Of a DNA stretch of 64,000 bases, positions 36,124-44,071 are shown piece by piece (position 1 is the first letter of the stretch; each line of letters starts with the position of its first letter). The notes under the pieces were generated by a model. It made no database searches, had not been told where the DNA came from, and saw nothing but the letters and a program-made list of their open reading frames with translations. The translations under genes were made by a program, and so were the position numbers. The stretch comes from Iamia sp963728655 (GTDB taxonomy: Bacteria; Actinomycetota; Acidimicrobiia; Acidimicrobiales; Iamiaceae). Location of the stretch: NCBI GenBank assembly GCA_963728655.1, contig CAVSLD010000003.1:372001-436000 (forward strand), given 5' to 3'.

Positions 36124-36767
36124 GGGCGGGTCACCGAGTACAGGTCCCAACCGGGCACGTCGAGGTAGATGGCCGCCACGAACTCCCCGTCGACGGTCCG
36201 GGCCCACACCGTCGACGACCGGTCGAGCACCGAGGACCGGGCCGGGTCGCTCTGCACCTGGCAGACCACCTCGACCGTGCTCCCCTCGTCCAGACGGCCC
36301 CTCTCCACCGAGTCCTCGCCGGGGGCCGACCGCACCGAGAGGAAGCAGTCGCTGGTGCCGTCGGCCCCACACGTGCGGCGCACCGTGGCCGTGAGCGCCT
36401 CGGGGCCGCCGTCGGAGCGGGTGAGCAGCACCGCAGCGACGGCGACGGCGACCACCAGGGCCACGGCGAGCAGGGCGACGGCCAGCCCCGCCCCCCGACG
36501 CCGAGGAGGTGCCGCCGCGGGGGTGGCGGGCGGGGGCACAGCAGGCGGTGGGGCGGGCGCGGGGGCCGTCACCGGGGCGGCCGGCTCGGTGGGGCCGGCC
36601 GGTGGGGCGGGGGTCGGCGCAGGCGTCGGCGCGGCGACGGCCGGGGTGGGGAGCGGGCGCGACGGGCGCGGCGTCCGCCACCCGGGGGTCGGGGGCGGTG
36701 CGCCGCACGCCGCGCAGTCCTCGGCGTCGTCCTCGTTGCCCGTGGCGCAGGTGGCGCACGTCCACAT
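36117..36767 (-). CDS. RanBP2-type zinc-finger protein with membrane anchor and outer SH3-like domain
   Basis: A 216-residue protein. It begins M-W-T-C-A-T-C-A-T-G-N-E and continues C-A-A-C, which fits the W-x-C-x2-C-x3-N-x6-C-x2-C pattern of RanBP2 zinc fingers. A long Ala/Pro linker (about 25-88) leads to one helix at about 92-115 and an outer domain of about 95 residues with four Cys (R-R-T-C-G, D-C-F, V-V-C-Q and the final C) resembling a bacterial SH3-like fold. Coupled to the M15 carboxypeptidase that follows, it may sense or hold wall components; that is inference. Confidence 0.75.
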   Translation of the reverse strand: MWTCATCATGNEDDAEDCAACGAPPPTPGWRTPRPSRPLPTPAVAAPTPAPTPAPPAGPTEPAAPVTAPAPAPPPAVPPPATPAAAPPRRRGAGLAVALLAVALVVAVAVAAVLLTRSDGGPEALTATVRRTCGADGTSDCFLSVRSAPGEDSVERGRLDEGSTVEVVCQVQSDPARSSVLDRSSTVWARTVDGEFVAAIYLDVPGWDLYSVTRPC

Positions 36768-36888
36768 CGTCGACGCTCCCTCTGCCTTCCCCGGCGGACC
36801 GTTGTACCAGCCTGCCCCGCTCCTCGCCGCCGGTCCCGTCAGGCCGTGGCGGCGAAGGGGCCGCCTGGTCGGGGCCCGTCCGGCCCGC

Positions 36889-37554
36889 TCAGAGCGGCAC
36901 CGAGGCGTCGGCCCAGCGGCCGTCGACGTCGTAGATGAGCCCGAGGTGGCCCGGCAGGTACCAGGTCAGGTGGTGGAGCTGCTCGGTCGGGACGTGCCCG
37001 AGGGGTCCCAGGACCAGCGTGCGCTCGGGCACCGCGCCGGGCCGCATCACCAGGCCCACCATGGGCACCTCGACGTCGAGGTGGCCCACGGCGATGCGCA
37101 GCACGGTGCGGGCCCACCCCGGCAGCACGTCGTCGCTCGGCGCGCCGACCAGCACCTGCTCGCCGGCCTCGACGGTGACCGACCCGCCGGCGTCGCCCTC
37201 GGGGCGGGTGTCGAAGCGGCCCTCGGCCCGCAGGGCCCACATCTCGCCGTAGCGGAAGACCCACGCCGGGCGTCCCTCCCGGTCGTGGACCACGCAGCCG
37301 AACCCGCCCACCGTGCAGGGCTCCTGCACGTGGCGGATGGTGTAGGGCTCGGCGAGGGGCCCGGCCGGGGGCAGCTCCAGGGCGAAGTAGCCGAAGCCGT
37401 CGGGGCCCTGGATGAGCTGCGGGTGCTGGGAGGCGAGGGGGGCGTCGGCGACGACCGCGTGGAAGGTCCGCAGCCACTCGGGGTCGCGCTCGTCCTCCGG
37501 GACGGCGAGCAGCTGCTCGACGTCGCGCGTCGCGGCGGGGTCGAGGTCGGCCAT
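36889..37554 (-). CDS. Conserved-looking soluble protein of unknown function, downstream of mdh
   Basis: A 221-residue protein I do not recognise. It has no signal peptide or helix of membrane type. The sequence alternates beta segments (G-F-G-Y-F-A-L-E-L-P, G-G-F-G-C-V-V-H-D-R-E-G) and looks like a compact all-beta or alpha/beta fold with two Cys (E-P-C-T-V-G-G-F-G-C). It starts 10 bases after the mdh stop on the same strand, so it is probably the second gene of the mdh operon; a link to central metabolism is possible only by position. Confidence 0.7.
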   Translation of the reverse strand: MADLDPAATRDVEQLLAVPEDERDPEWLRTFHAVVADAPLASQHPQLIQGPDGFGYFALELPPAGPLAEPYTIRHVQEPCTVGGFGCVVHDREGRPAWVFRYGEMWALRAEGRFDTRPEGDAGGSVTVEAGEQVLVGAPSDDVLPGWARTVLRIAVGHLDVEVPMVGLVMRPGAVPERTLVLGPLGHVPTEQLHHLTWYLPGHLGLIYDVDGRWADASVPL

Positions 37555-37564
37555 CGGCCCGGCC

Positions 37565-38554
37565 TCAGATGAGGCCGAGGCCCTTCACGGTGTCGCGCTC
37601 CTCGGCCAGCTCGGCGGCCGAGGCGTCGATCCGGGGGCGGGAGAAGTCGTCGATCTCCAGTCCCTGCACGATCTCCCACACACCGTCCTCGGTGGTGCAG
37701 GGGAACGACGACACCAGGCCCTCGGGGACGCCGTAGCTGCCGTCGGACACGACGCCCATCGACACCCAGTCGCCCTCGGGGGTGCCCCGCACCCAGTCGC
37801 GGACGTGGTCGATGGCGGCGTTGGCCGCCGACGCGGCCGACGAGGCGCCGCGGGCGTCGATGATGGCGGCGCCCCGCTTGGCCACGGTCGGGATGTAGGT
37901 CTCGGCGATCCAGGCCTCGTCGCCCACCGCGTCGAAGGCCGACGACCCGCCCACCTCGCAGTGGACGAGGTCGGGGTACTGGGTGGTGGAGTGGTTGCCC
38001 CAGATCGTCATCTTCGTGATGTCGTTCACGGTGACGTCGAGGCGGGCGGCCAGCTGGGCCTTGGCCCGGTTGTGGTCGAGTCGGGTCATGGCCGTCACCC
38101 GGGTGGGGTCGAGGCCCTCGGCCGAGCCCAGGGCGATGAGGGCGTTGGTGTTGGCCGGGTTGCCCACCACCAGGGCGTTCACGTCGGGCTTGGCCGCCTT
38201 GGCCAGGGCCGCGCCCTGGGGCCCGAAGATCCCGCCGTTGGCCTCGAGCAGGTCGGCCCGCTCCATGCCCGCCTTGCGGGGCATGGCCCCCACGAAGAAG
38301 ACGATGTCGGCGTCGCCGAAGGCCACCTCGGCATCGTCGGTGCGCACCATCTCGGTGAGGAGGGGGAAGGCGCAGTCGTCGAGCTCCATGGCCACGCCCT
38401 CGAGCGCCCCCAGGGCCGGGGTGATCTCCAACATCTGCAGGGCGACGGGGGTGTCGGGACCCAGCAGGGCGCCGCTGGCGATGCGGAACAGCAGGCTGTA
38501 GCCGATCTGGCCCGCGGCTCCGGTGACGGCGATGCGGACGGGCTGGGTGCTCAT
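37565..38554 (-). CDS. mdh: Malate dehydrogenase
   Basis: A 329-residue NAD-dependent enzyme of the TCA cycle converting malate and oxaloacetate. The NAD fold starts V-T-G-A-A-G-Q-I-G-Y at about 10-19. The substrate Arg is in A-M-P-R-K-A-G-M-E-R, the catalytic Asp lies in T-R-L-D-H-N-R-A and the catalytic His in W-G-N-H-S-T-T-Q-Y. The type is the cytosolic-like/actinobacterial MDH. A GAGGAG box precedes ATG 38554, with a TAGCCT -10 box at 38593-38598. Confidence 0.96.
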   Translation of the reverse strand: MSTQPVRIAVTGAAGQIGYSLLFRIASGALLGPDTPVALQMLEITPALGALEGVAMELDDCAFPLLTEMVRTDDAEVAFGDADIVFFVGAMPRKAGMERADLLEANGGIFGPQGAALAKAAKPDVNALVVGNPANTNALIALGSAEGLDPTRVTAMTRLDHNRAKAQLAARLDVTVNDITKMTIWGNHSTTQYPDLVHCEVGGSSAFDAVGDEAWIAETYIPTVAKRGAAIIDARGASSAASAANAAIDHVRDWVRGTPEGDWVSMGVVSDGSYGVPEGLVSSFPCTTEDGVWEIVQGLEIDDFSRPRIDASAAELAEERDTVKGLGLI

Positions 38555-38592
38555 GGCGGGGGCTCCTCGGAGGCGACGGCGATCCGGGTCGG

Positions 38593-38598
38593 AGGCTA
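38593..38598 (-). promoter_or_regulatory. Candidate -10 box of mdh
   Basis: TAGCCT on the minus strand, 38 bases before the mdh ATG, giving a short leader with a GAGGAG ribosome-binding site. Confidence 0.45.
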
Positions 38599-38655
38599 CC
38601 CACGCCCCCCGGCCCCCTCGCCATCCGGCGCGGACCGCTCCGGATGGGCCCGCGG

Positions 38656-38661
38656 CATGCT
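38656..38661 (+). promoter_or_regulatory. Possible -10 box of the cyclotransferase-like gene, leaderless type
   Basis: CATGCT, a one-base variant of the TANNNT box, ends 7 bases before ATG 38669. It overlaps another in-frame ATG, which argues for the downstream start. Confidence 0.35.
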
Positions 38662-38668
38662 GGGACCG

Positions 38669-39043
38669 ATGGCCGTGCCGCCCCTGTTCGTCTACGGGAC
38701 GCTGATGCCCGGCCACCTCCGGTGGGTCGTGCTCGAGCCCCACGCCGTGGGCTGGCGCCCCGCTGCGGTCGAGGGCCGGCTCTACGACAGCGGGCAGGGG
38801 TGGCCGGCGGCCGTGTTCGCCCCCGGCACCGACCTGGTCCGAGGCTGGGCCGTCGACCTCGACCCCGACGTGGCCGAGGTCGTCCTGGCCCACCTCGACG
38901 ACGTGGAGGGGGTCGCCGCCGGGCTCTTCGCCCGGGTGCGGACCTCCCTGCTGGGCGGCGAGCCGGCCGTGGCCTACCAGTGGGCCTCCGACCCCGACGG
39001 CCTGGCCCGCATCGACGGCTGGGACGAGGCGGACGAGGCCTGA
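38669..39043 (+). CDS. Gamma-glutamylcyclotransferase-like (AIG2/GGCT) protein
   Basis: A 124-residue protein. The N-terminal F-V-Y-G-T-L-M-P-G signature at about 7-15 forms the glycine-rich substrate loop, and the Glu in H-L-D-D-V-E-G-V corresponds to the catalytic acid of gamma-glutamylcyclotransferases. The family releases 5-oxoproline from gamma-glutamyl compounds, but many bacterial members are uncharacterised. It is the first of three short plus-strand genes, each preceded by its own -10-like hexamer. Confidence 0.85.
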   Translation: MAVPPLFVYGTLMPGHLRWVVLEPHAVGWRPAAVEGRLYDSGQGWPAAVFAPGTDLVRGWAVDLDPDVAEVVLAHLDDVEGVAAGLFARVRTSLLGGEPAVAYQWASDPDGLARIDGWDEADEA

Positions 39044-39057
39044 CCGGGGCCCGCCGG

Positions 39058-39063
39058 TAGCGT
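39058..39063 (+). promoter_or_regulatory. -10 box of the DUF4031 gene, leaderless type
   Basis: TAGCGT ends 7 bases before ATG 39071, without a ribosome-binding site. Confidence 0.5.
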
Positions 39064-39070
39064 CCCGGGG

Positions 39071-39355
39071 ATGGTCCTGGTCGACGCGCCGCTGTGGCCG
39101 GCGCACGGGCGCCGCTTCGCCCACCTGGTCAGCGACGAGTCGCTGGAGGAGCTGCACGCCTTCGCAGCCGAGCTGGGCCTGCCCGAGCGGGCCTTCCACC
39201 GGGACCACTACGACCTGCCCGACGCGTGGTGGGACGACGCGGTGGCCGCCGGGGCCACCCCGGTCGACCCCCGCGTCCTGGTGCGCCGCCTGCGCGAGTC
39301 GGGTCTGCGGTCACCGCGGCGTCGGTCCGGTCGCGCCGAGGGGCACGGCTCCTAG
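39071..39355 (+). CDS. DUF4031 domain protein
   Basis: A 94-residue protein that matches the small DUF4031 family: V-L-V-D-A-P-L-W-P-A-H-G-R at 2-14, H-L-V-S-D-E-S-L-E-E-L-H-A-F-A and H-R-D-H-Y-D-L-P. The conserved His, Asp and Trp residues suggest a metal or nucleotide site, but the function is unknown. The C-terminal 15 residues are Arg-rich and variable. Confidence 0.85.
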   Translation: MVLVDAPLWPAHGRRFAHLVSDESLEELHAFAAELGLPERAFHRDHYDLPDAWWDDAVAAGATPVDPRVLVRRLRESGLRSPRRRSGRAEGHGS

Positions 39356-39429
39356 CCCTCCCCCGGCCCCCGGCGCACCCCGACGGCCCTGTCGACGCCG
39401 GCCCCCGTGGCATCTGCCACACTGCCGGC

Positions 39430-39891
39430 ATGGCCTCCCACGCCGACGACCGGGCCGAGATCGACGTGGCCGCGCCCCCCGAGGCGGTGTGGGACCTCGT
39501 GAGCGACGTCACCCAGATGGGCCGGTGGAGCCCCGAGTGCTACAGGTGCCGGTGGCTCGACGGCGGCACCGGTCCCCGCGAGGGCGCCCGGTTCAAGGGC
39601 TGGAACCGCCAGAAGGTGGGCCCCGTCCCCGTCCGGTGGTCGACCACCAGCACGGTGCTGGAGACCCGGCGGGGCGAGGTGTTCTCGTTCCAGACCAAGC
39701 AGTCCGGGGCCACCTGGACCTACCGCCTCGAGCCCCGAGACGGAGGCACCCACGTGGTCGAGACCCGCGAGGAGGGCACCCGACCGCTGGTCGCCCGCGC
39801 CTTCGACGTGGTGATGCCCGGTCGCGACGAGCTGCTCCGCGACGGCATGGCCGAGACCCTGCGCCGCATCAAGGACGCAGCCGAGGTCTGA
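39430..39891 (+). CDS. SRPBCC-fold (START/Bet v1-like) protein
   Basis: A 153-residue single-domain protein. It opens with I-D-V-A-A-P-P-E-A-V-W-D-L-V-S-D-V at about 10-26, the usual first strand and helices of the polyketide-cyclase/SRPBCC superfamily, and closes with a long C-terminal helix (L-R-D-G-M-A-E-T-L-R-R-I-K). Such folds hold hydrophobic ligands in a central cavity. CACACT, ending 6 bases before ATG 39430, may be a leaderless -10 variant. It is convergent with icd with only 19 bases between stops. Confidence 0.85.
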   Translation: MASHADDRAEIDVAAPPEAVWDLVSDVTQMGRWSPECYRCRWLDGGTGPREGARFKGWNRQKVGPVPVRWSTTSTVLETRRGEVFSFQTKQSGATWTYRLEPRDGGTHVVETREEGTRPLVARAFDVVMPGRDELLRDGMAETLRRIKDAAEV

Positions 39892-39910
39892 GGCCGGCCC
39901 CCGCCGCTCG

Positions 39911-41128
39911 TCAGGCCATCTGGCGCTGCAGGCCCTCGTCCAGGGCGGCCAGGAACTCCTCGGTGGTGAGCCACTCGGCGTCGCCGCCGACCAGCAGGGC
40001 CAGGTCCTTGGTCATCTGACCGCCCTCCACCGTGTCGACGCAGACCTTCTCGAGGGTCTCGGCGAAGGCGGTGACCTCGGGCGTGTCGTCGATGCGGCCC
40101 CGGTGAGCGATGCCCCGGGTCCAGGCGAAGATCGAGGCGATGGGGTTGGTGGAGGTCTTCTCGCCCTTCTGGTGCTGGCGGAAGTGGCGGGTGACCGTGC
40201 CGTGGGCGGCCTCGGCCTCCATCGTCTTGCCGTCGGGCGTGAGCAGCACCGATGTCATCAGCCCGAGCGACCCGAAGCCCTGGGCCACGGTGTCGGACTG
40301 CACGTCGCCGTCGTAGTTCTTGCAGGCCCACACGTAGCCGCCCTCCCACTTGAGGGCGGCGGCGACCATGTCGTCGATGAGGCGGTGCTCGTAGGTGATG
40401 CCCGCGGCCTCGAAGTCGGCCTGGAACTCGGCCTCGAAGACCTCCTGGAACACGTCCTTGAACATGCCGTCGTAGGCCTTCAGGATCGTGTTCTTGGTGG
40501 AGAGGTAGACCGGCCAGCCCCGGTTGAGGCCGTAGGTGAGCGAGGCCCGGGCGAAGTCCTCGATGGAGCGGCGGTAGTTGAACATGCCCATGGCCACGCC
40601 CCCGCCCTCGGGGAAGGTGGCGACCTCCATCTCCATGGGCTCGCTGCCGTCGGCGGGCGTGTAGGAGATGGTGACGGTGCCGGGGCCGGGCACCTTGAAG
40701 TCGGTGGCCAGGTACTGGTCGGCGTGGGCGTGGCGCCCGATCACGATGGGCTTGGTCCAGCCCGGCACCAGGCGGGGGACGTTGCGGCAGATGATCGGCT
40801 CGCGGAACACGACGCCGCCGATGATGTTGCGGATGGTGCCGTTGGGCGACCGCCACATCTTCTTGAGGCCGAACTCCTCGACCCGGGCCTCGTCGGGGGT
40901 GATGGTGGCGCACTTGACGCCGGCGCCGTGGCGCTTGATGGCCTCCGCCGCGTCGACGGTGACCTGGTCGTCGGTGGCGTCGCGGTGCTCGATGCCGAGG
41001 TCGTAGTACTCGAGCTCCACGTCGAGGTACGGGAGGATCAGCTGGTCCTTGATGAACTTCCAGATGATCCGCGTCATCTCGTCACCGTCGAGCTCGACGA
41101 CCGGGTTCTGCACCTTGATCTTGGCCAT
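39911..41128 (-). CDS. icd: NADP-dependent isocitrate dehydrogenase
   Basis: A 405-residue homodimer-type enzyme (the form shared with eukaryotes) that turns isocitrate into 2-oxoglutarate with CO2 and NADPH. It starts I-K-V-Q-N-P-V-V-E-L-D-G-D-E-M-T-R. The substrate segment S-P-N-G-T-I-R-N is at about 93-100, the catalytic Tyr/Lys region and the metal Asp in Y-D-G-D-V-Q-S-D are present, and the NADP loop H-G-T-V-T-R-H follows. ATG 41128 is fixed by a TACGCT box that ends 6 bases upstream. Confidence 0.97.
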   Translation of the reverse strand: MAKIKVQNPVVELDGDEMTRIIWKFIKDQLILPYLDVELEYYDLGIEHRDATDDQVTVDAAEAIKRHGAGVKCATITPDEARVEEFGLKKMWRSPNGTIRNIIGGVVFREPIICRNVPRLVPGWTKPIVIGRHAHADQYLATDFKVPGPGTVTISYTPADGSEPMEMEVATFPEGGGVAMGMFNYRRSIEDFARASLTYGLNRGWPVYLSTKNTILKAYDGMFKDVFQEVFEAEFQADFEAAGITYEHRLIDDMVAAALKWEGGYVWACKNYDGDVQSDTVAQGFGSLGLMTSVLLTPDGKTMEAEAAHGTVTRHFRQHQKGEKTSTNPIASIFAWTRGIAHRGRIDDTPEVTAFAETLEKVCVDTVEGGQMTKDLALLVGGDAEWLTTEEFLAALDEGLQRQMA

Positions 41129-41134
41129 CAGGCG

Positions 41135-41140
41135 AGCGTA
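41135..41140 (-). promoter_or_regulatory. -10 box of icd, leaderless type
   Basis: TACGCT on the minus strand ends 6 bases before ATG 41128, without a ribosome-binding site. Confidence 0.55.
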
Positions 41141-41208
41141 CTGGTCACGGACCGGCCTGCCCGACGGGCGCGAGGGCCCGCCGGGGGCCGGTGCGGCGGG
41201 CCGGTCGG

Positions 41209-41487
41209 TCAGGCCGGGGAGGCGGCCGCGCGGCGCCTGCTGGCCACGAGGGCCACGGCGCCGCCGGCGAGGAGGACGACGGCCACGGTGGCGGGCAGGA
41301 CCAGGTCGGTGCCGGTGCGGGCCAGCGGCGCGGGGCCGGCCCCGCCGCCAGGGCTGTCGGCCGCGGTGCCCGAGGCGGCCGGCGAGGGGCCATCGCCGGT
41401 CGGCGGGTACTGCTGGGCCGAGGCGGCCGACGCCGCCACCAGCGGCAGGGCCAGGGCGACGAGCACGAAGACGATCTTGCGGAGCAT
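41209..41487 (-). CDS. Small secreted protein with LARTG wall-sorting signal
   Basis: A 92-residue protein made of little but targeting parts: a signal peptide (about 1-24, ending A-S-A), a Gly/Ser/Pro-rich spacer of some 30 residues, then P-L-A-R-T-G at about 54-59, a hydrophobic helix and the basic end S-R-R-R-A-A-A. The sorting motif is identical in its six core residues to the one in the wall protein at 24998-25552. ATG 41487 follows GAGGTC; a TAGGTT box lies at 41544-41549 (minus strand). Without a folded domain it may act as a wall spacer or lipid-like anchor. Confidence 0.82.
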   Translation of the reverse strand: MLRKIVFVLVALALPLVAASAASAQQYPPTGDGPSPAASGTAADSPGGGAGPAPLARTGTDLVLPATVAVVLLAGGAVALVASRRRAAASPA

Positions 41488-41609
41488 GGGGAGACCTCGA
41501 CCGGGTGCAGATGGGGTCGGTCGGACCCGTGGTGACGTCGGCCAACCTACCACTGAGCGTGAGGGCGATCCAGGCGCCACCCCGGAGAGTGCTGGGCCGG
41601 GGCGACGGC

Positions 41610-44064
41610 TCAGGGGTCGGCGGCGGGACCGTCCCGGACGACGTCGGCGGTCAGCGCGAACGGTCCCCGGGCCTCGGGGACCTCGACGCGCACCGACCCG
41701 TCGTCGCCCTCCACCGCCTCCAGCCGGGCACCGTCGGGGCCCCGCGCGTCGGTCTCGGCCCCCTCCAGGCGCCCCCCGGTGACGGCCACGGTGACGTTGA
41801 CGCGATCCGGGTTGGCCATCACCTGGGGCAGCAGGTCGAAGCGGTAGCCGCCGTCGGAGAGGTCGACCTCGCCCTCCAGCTCGAGGGTGACGTTGGCCGT
41901 GGCGCCGGCGGGCACGTCGACGAAGGTGGACCACACGTTCCGGCCCAGCTCGACGCCCTCCTCCAGCCGGGCCGGCTCGCCGTCGACCTCGGCCGAGACC
42001 AGCTCGAGGGGCGAGTAGGCCGACAGGTACATGCGGTTGGTGCCGGCCGGCGCGTCGATGAGGTTGCCGATGATGTACGGGGGCTCGCCGGTGGTGGGCG
42101 CCGAGTTGACCAGCCCGATCTGGGCGGTGGCCCGCACCCGGCCGGTGGCGGCGTCGACGACGACGTCGTACTGCACGGTGCGCTGGAGGTAGGTGTCCAC
42201 CTTGTTGCCCGCCGCGTTCTGGGTGGTGACGCCGAAGCCGTCGCCCTGCACCGGCGGCGCCGCCCCCGCCAGGCCCAGCCGGTCGACCAGGCGGGCGCCG
42301 TCCTCGGACCGGAGCCACAGGGTCACGTCGCCGCCCCGCACCGCGGGCCCGAGGGCCTTGGCCAGGGCCGCGGGGGCCACGTCCTGCTCGGTGAGGGCGT
42401 CGAACACGGCGGCGGCCACGTCGCCCAGCACGTCGACCCGGGCGTCGCGGTCGGGGTAGAGCCGGTACTGCTCCACCAGCAGGAACTGCTCCACGTTGGT
42501 GGCGTCGAGCGCGTACGGCAGGCCCTCGACGGTGACGGGCCCGGTCACCCGCAGGAGCCGGGCGATGCCCGCGGGGTCGATGCGCAGCACACCGTCGACC
42601 TCCTCGCCGCCGGACTGCGGGTAGAGCTCGGCCATGACCTCGGCCGCCGTGGGCCCGTCCGGGGTGAAGGTCACGTTCTCCCAGGTGCTCTGCGGGTCGA
42701 ACCGCGAGTAGCGCTGGAGGTAGTCCGGGGGGCCGGTGATCTCCCGGGTCCCGGAGCCACCGGCGTCGAGGTCCTTGTTGCGGCCCACCTCGGTGAGGTC
42801 GATCTGGCCGTCCTCGGCGGTGAGCACGCCGTAGCTGCCGAGGAAGCCGGTGCCCCGGGCCTCGGCCGGGGTCACGAAGGCGACGAGGTAGCGGGCCTCC
42901 CCGTCGGCGCCGAGCAGGTCGGGGCCCACCTCGGCCGCCAGCGCGCCCGTGCGGGCACTGCCCTCGGCATCGGCCAACCGGTCGCGGAAGCGGTCGACGC
43001 CGTCGGCCACGGGGGCCACCTGCCACGTCGCCCCGGGCAGACCCGCGTCGAGCTCGGTGCGGAGGGTGGCGGTGGCCTCGGCCACCTCGTCGAGCACGGG
43101 GCCCAGGGCCGCGACGGCGTCGGGATCGATGCGGCCGTCGACCAGCTGGAGGCCCTCCTCGTCGATCTCGTCGGCGCCGGTGGCGGCGACGGCGGCCGTC
43201 TCGGCCCCACCGTCCGCCATGGCGTCGAGTGCGGCGAGCTGCGGGCCGACCAGGGGCAGGTGGCGGGCCGGGGCCGCCCACCACGCGCCGGTGGCCCCGG
43301 CGGCATCGTCGAACCGGGCCCGGGCGGCGCGCAGGTCGGTCGCGGCCTGGGCCGACTCGCCCTCCCGCACCGCGTCGACCCCCGCGTCGGTGCGGTCGAC
43401 ACCGTCGCGCAGGGCCGAGGCCGACAGCAGGGCGGCCGCGCCGCCCGCACCAGCGACCACCACCACGGCGACGATCCCTGCCACGAGGGCCCGGCGGGCT
43501 CGGCGGTGGCCGTCGGGCGCCAGGCCCCGCCAGCCGCTGAGGGCGAGCGGCGCCATCCCGGCCGCGGCCAGCACCGCGCTCGAGGCGGGCCGGCTCCTCC
43601 AGCGGGATGCGGAGCAGGACCTGCACGACGACCCCGGCCACCAGGGCGGCCAGGACCGGCCCCGCGGCGAGCCCGGGCACCGGGTCGACCCCGGTCTCGG
43701 CGGGGGCGGCCGCGTCCGGGGCCGGGCGGGCGGCAGCGGGCCCGGCGGCCGACCGGGCCCGCCGCTCCGCCAGGGCGAGGCCGAGCGCGCCCAGCAGGGC
43801 GACCAGGGCGGCGGCCCGCAGGCCCAGGGCGTCGCCCGCGACCAGGGCCACCGCGGCGGCGACGGCGAGGGCGAGGGGACGGGCCCGGGCGCCCAGGCCC
43901 ACCAGGGCGGCGGCCAGCAGGGCGGTGAGGGTGACGTCGGTGCCGTGGAGACCGGTCGGCGCGCAGCCGGCCAGGCCGGCACCGAAGGCGGCCGCCGCGG
44001 CCACGGCGCCGACCGCGACGGTGGTGGCGTCCGACCACCGCAGCGGCGCTGCGGCCCCCCTCAC
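41610..44064 (-). pseudogene. DUF4012 membrane protein with an apparent +1 frameshift
   Basis: The DUF4012 part (roughly the last 600 residues) begins with a membrane helix (A-L-V-A-G-I-V-A-V-V-V-V) and includes R-Y-L-V-A-F-V-T-P-A-E-A-R-G-T-G-F-L-G-S, the signature of this family of outer-surface proteins linked to polysaccharide loci. The N-terminal part, a set of five or so helices starting at GTG 44064 seven bases after metF, is in a different frame; it ends near 43590 (V-V-V-Q-V-L-L-R-I-P-L-E-E-P-A-R) where the other frame takes over (S-S-A-V-L-A-A-A-G-M). The total of 2455 bases is one over a multiple of three. Either one protein of about 817 residues with a base error or mutation, or two genes, is possible. 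Confidence 0.65.
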
Positions 44065-44071
44065 GGCGCCG

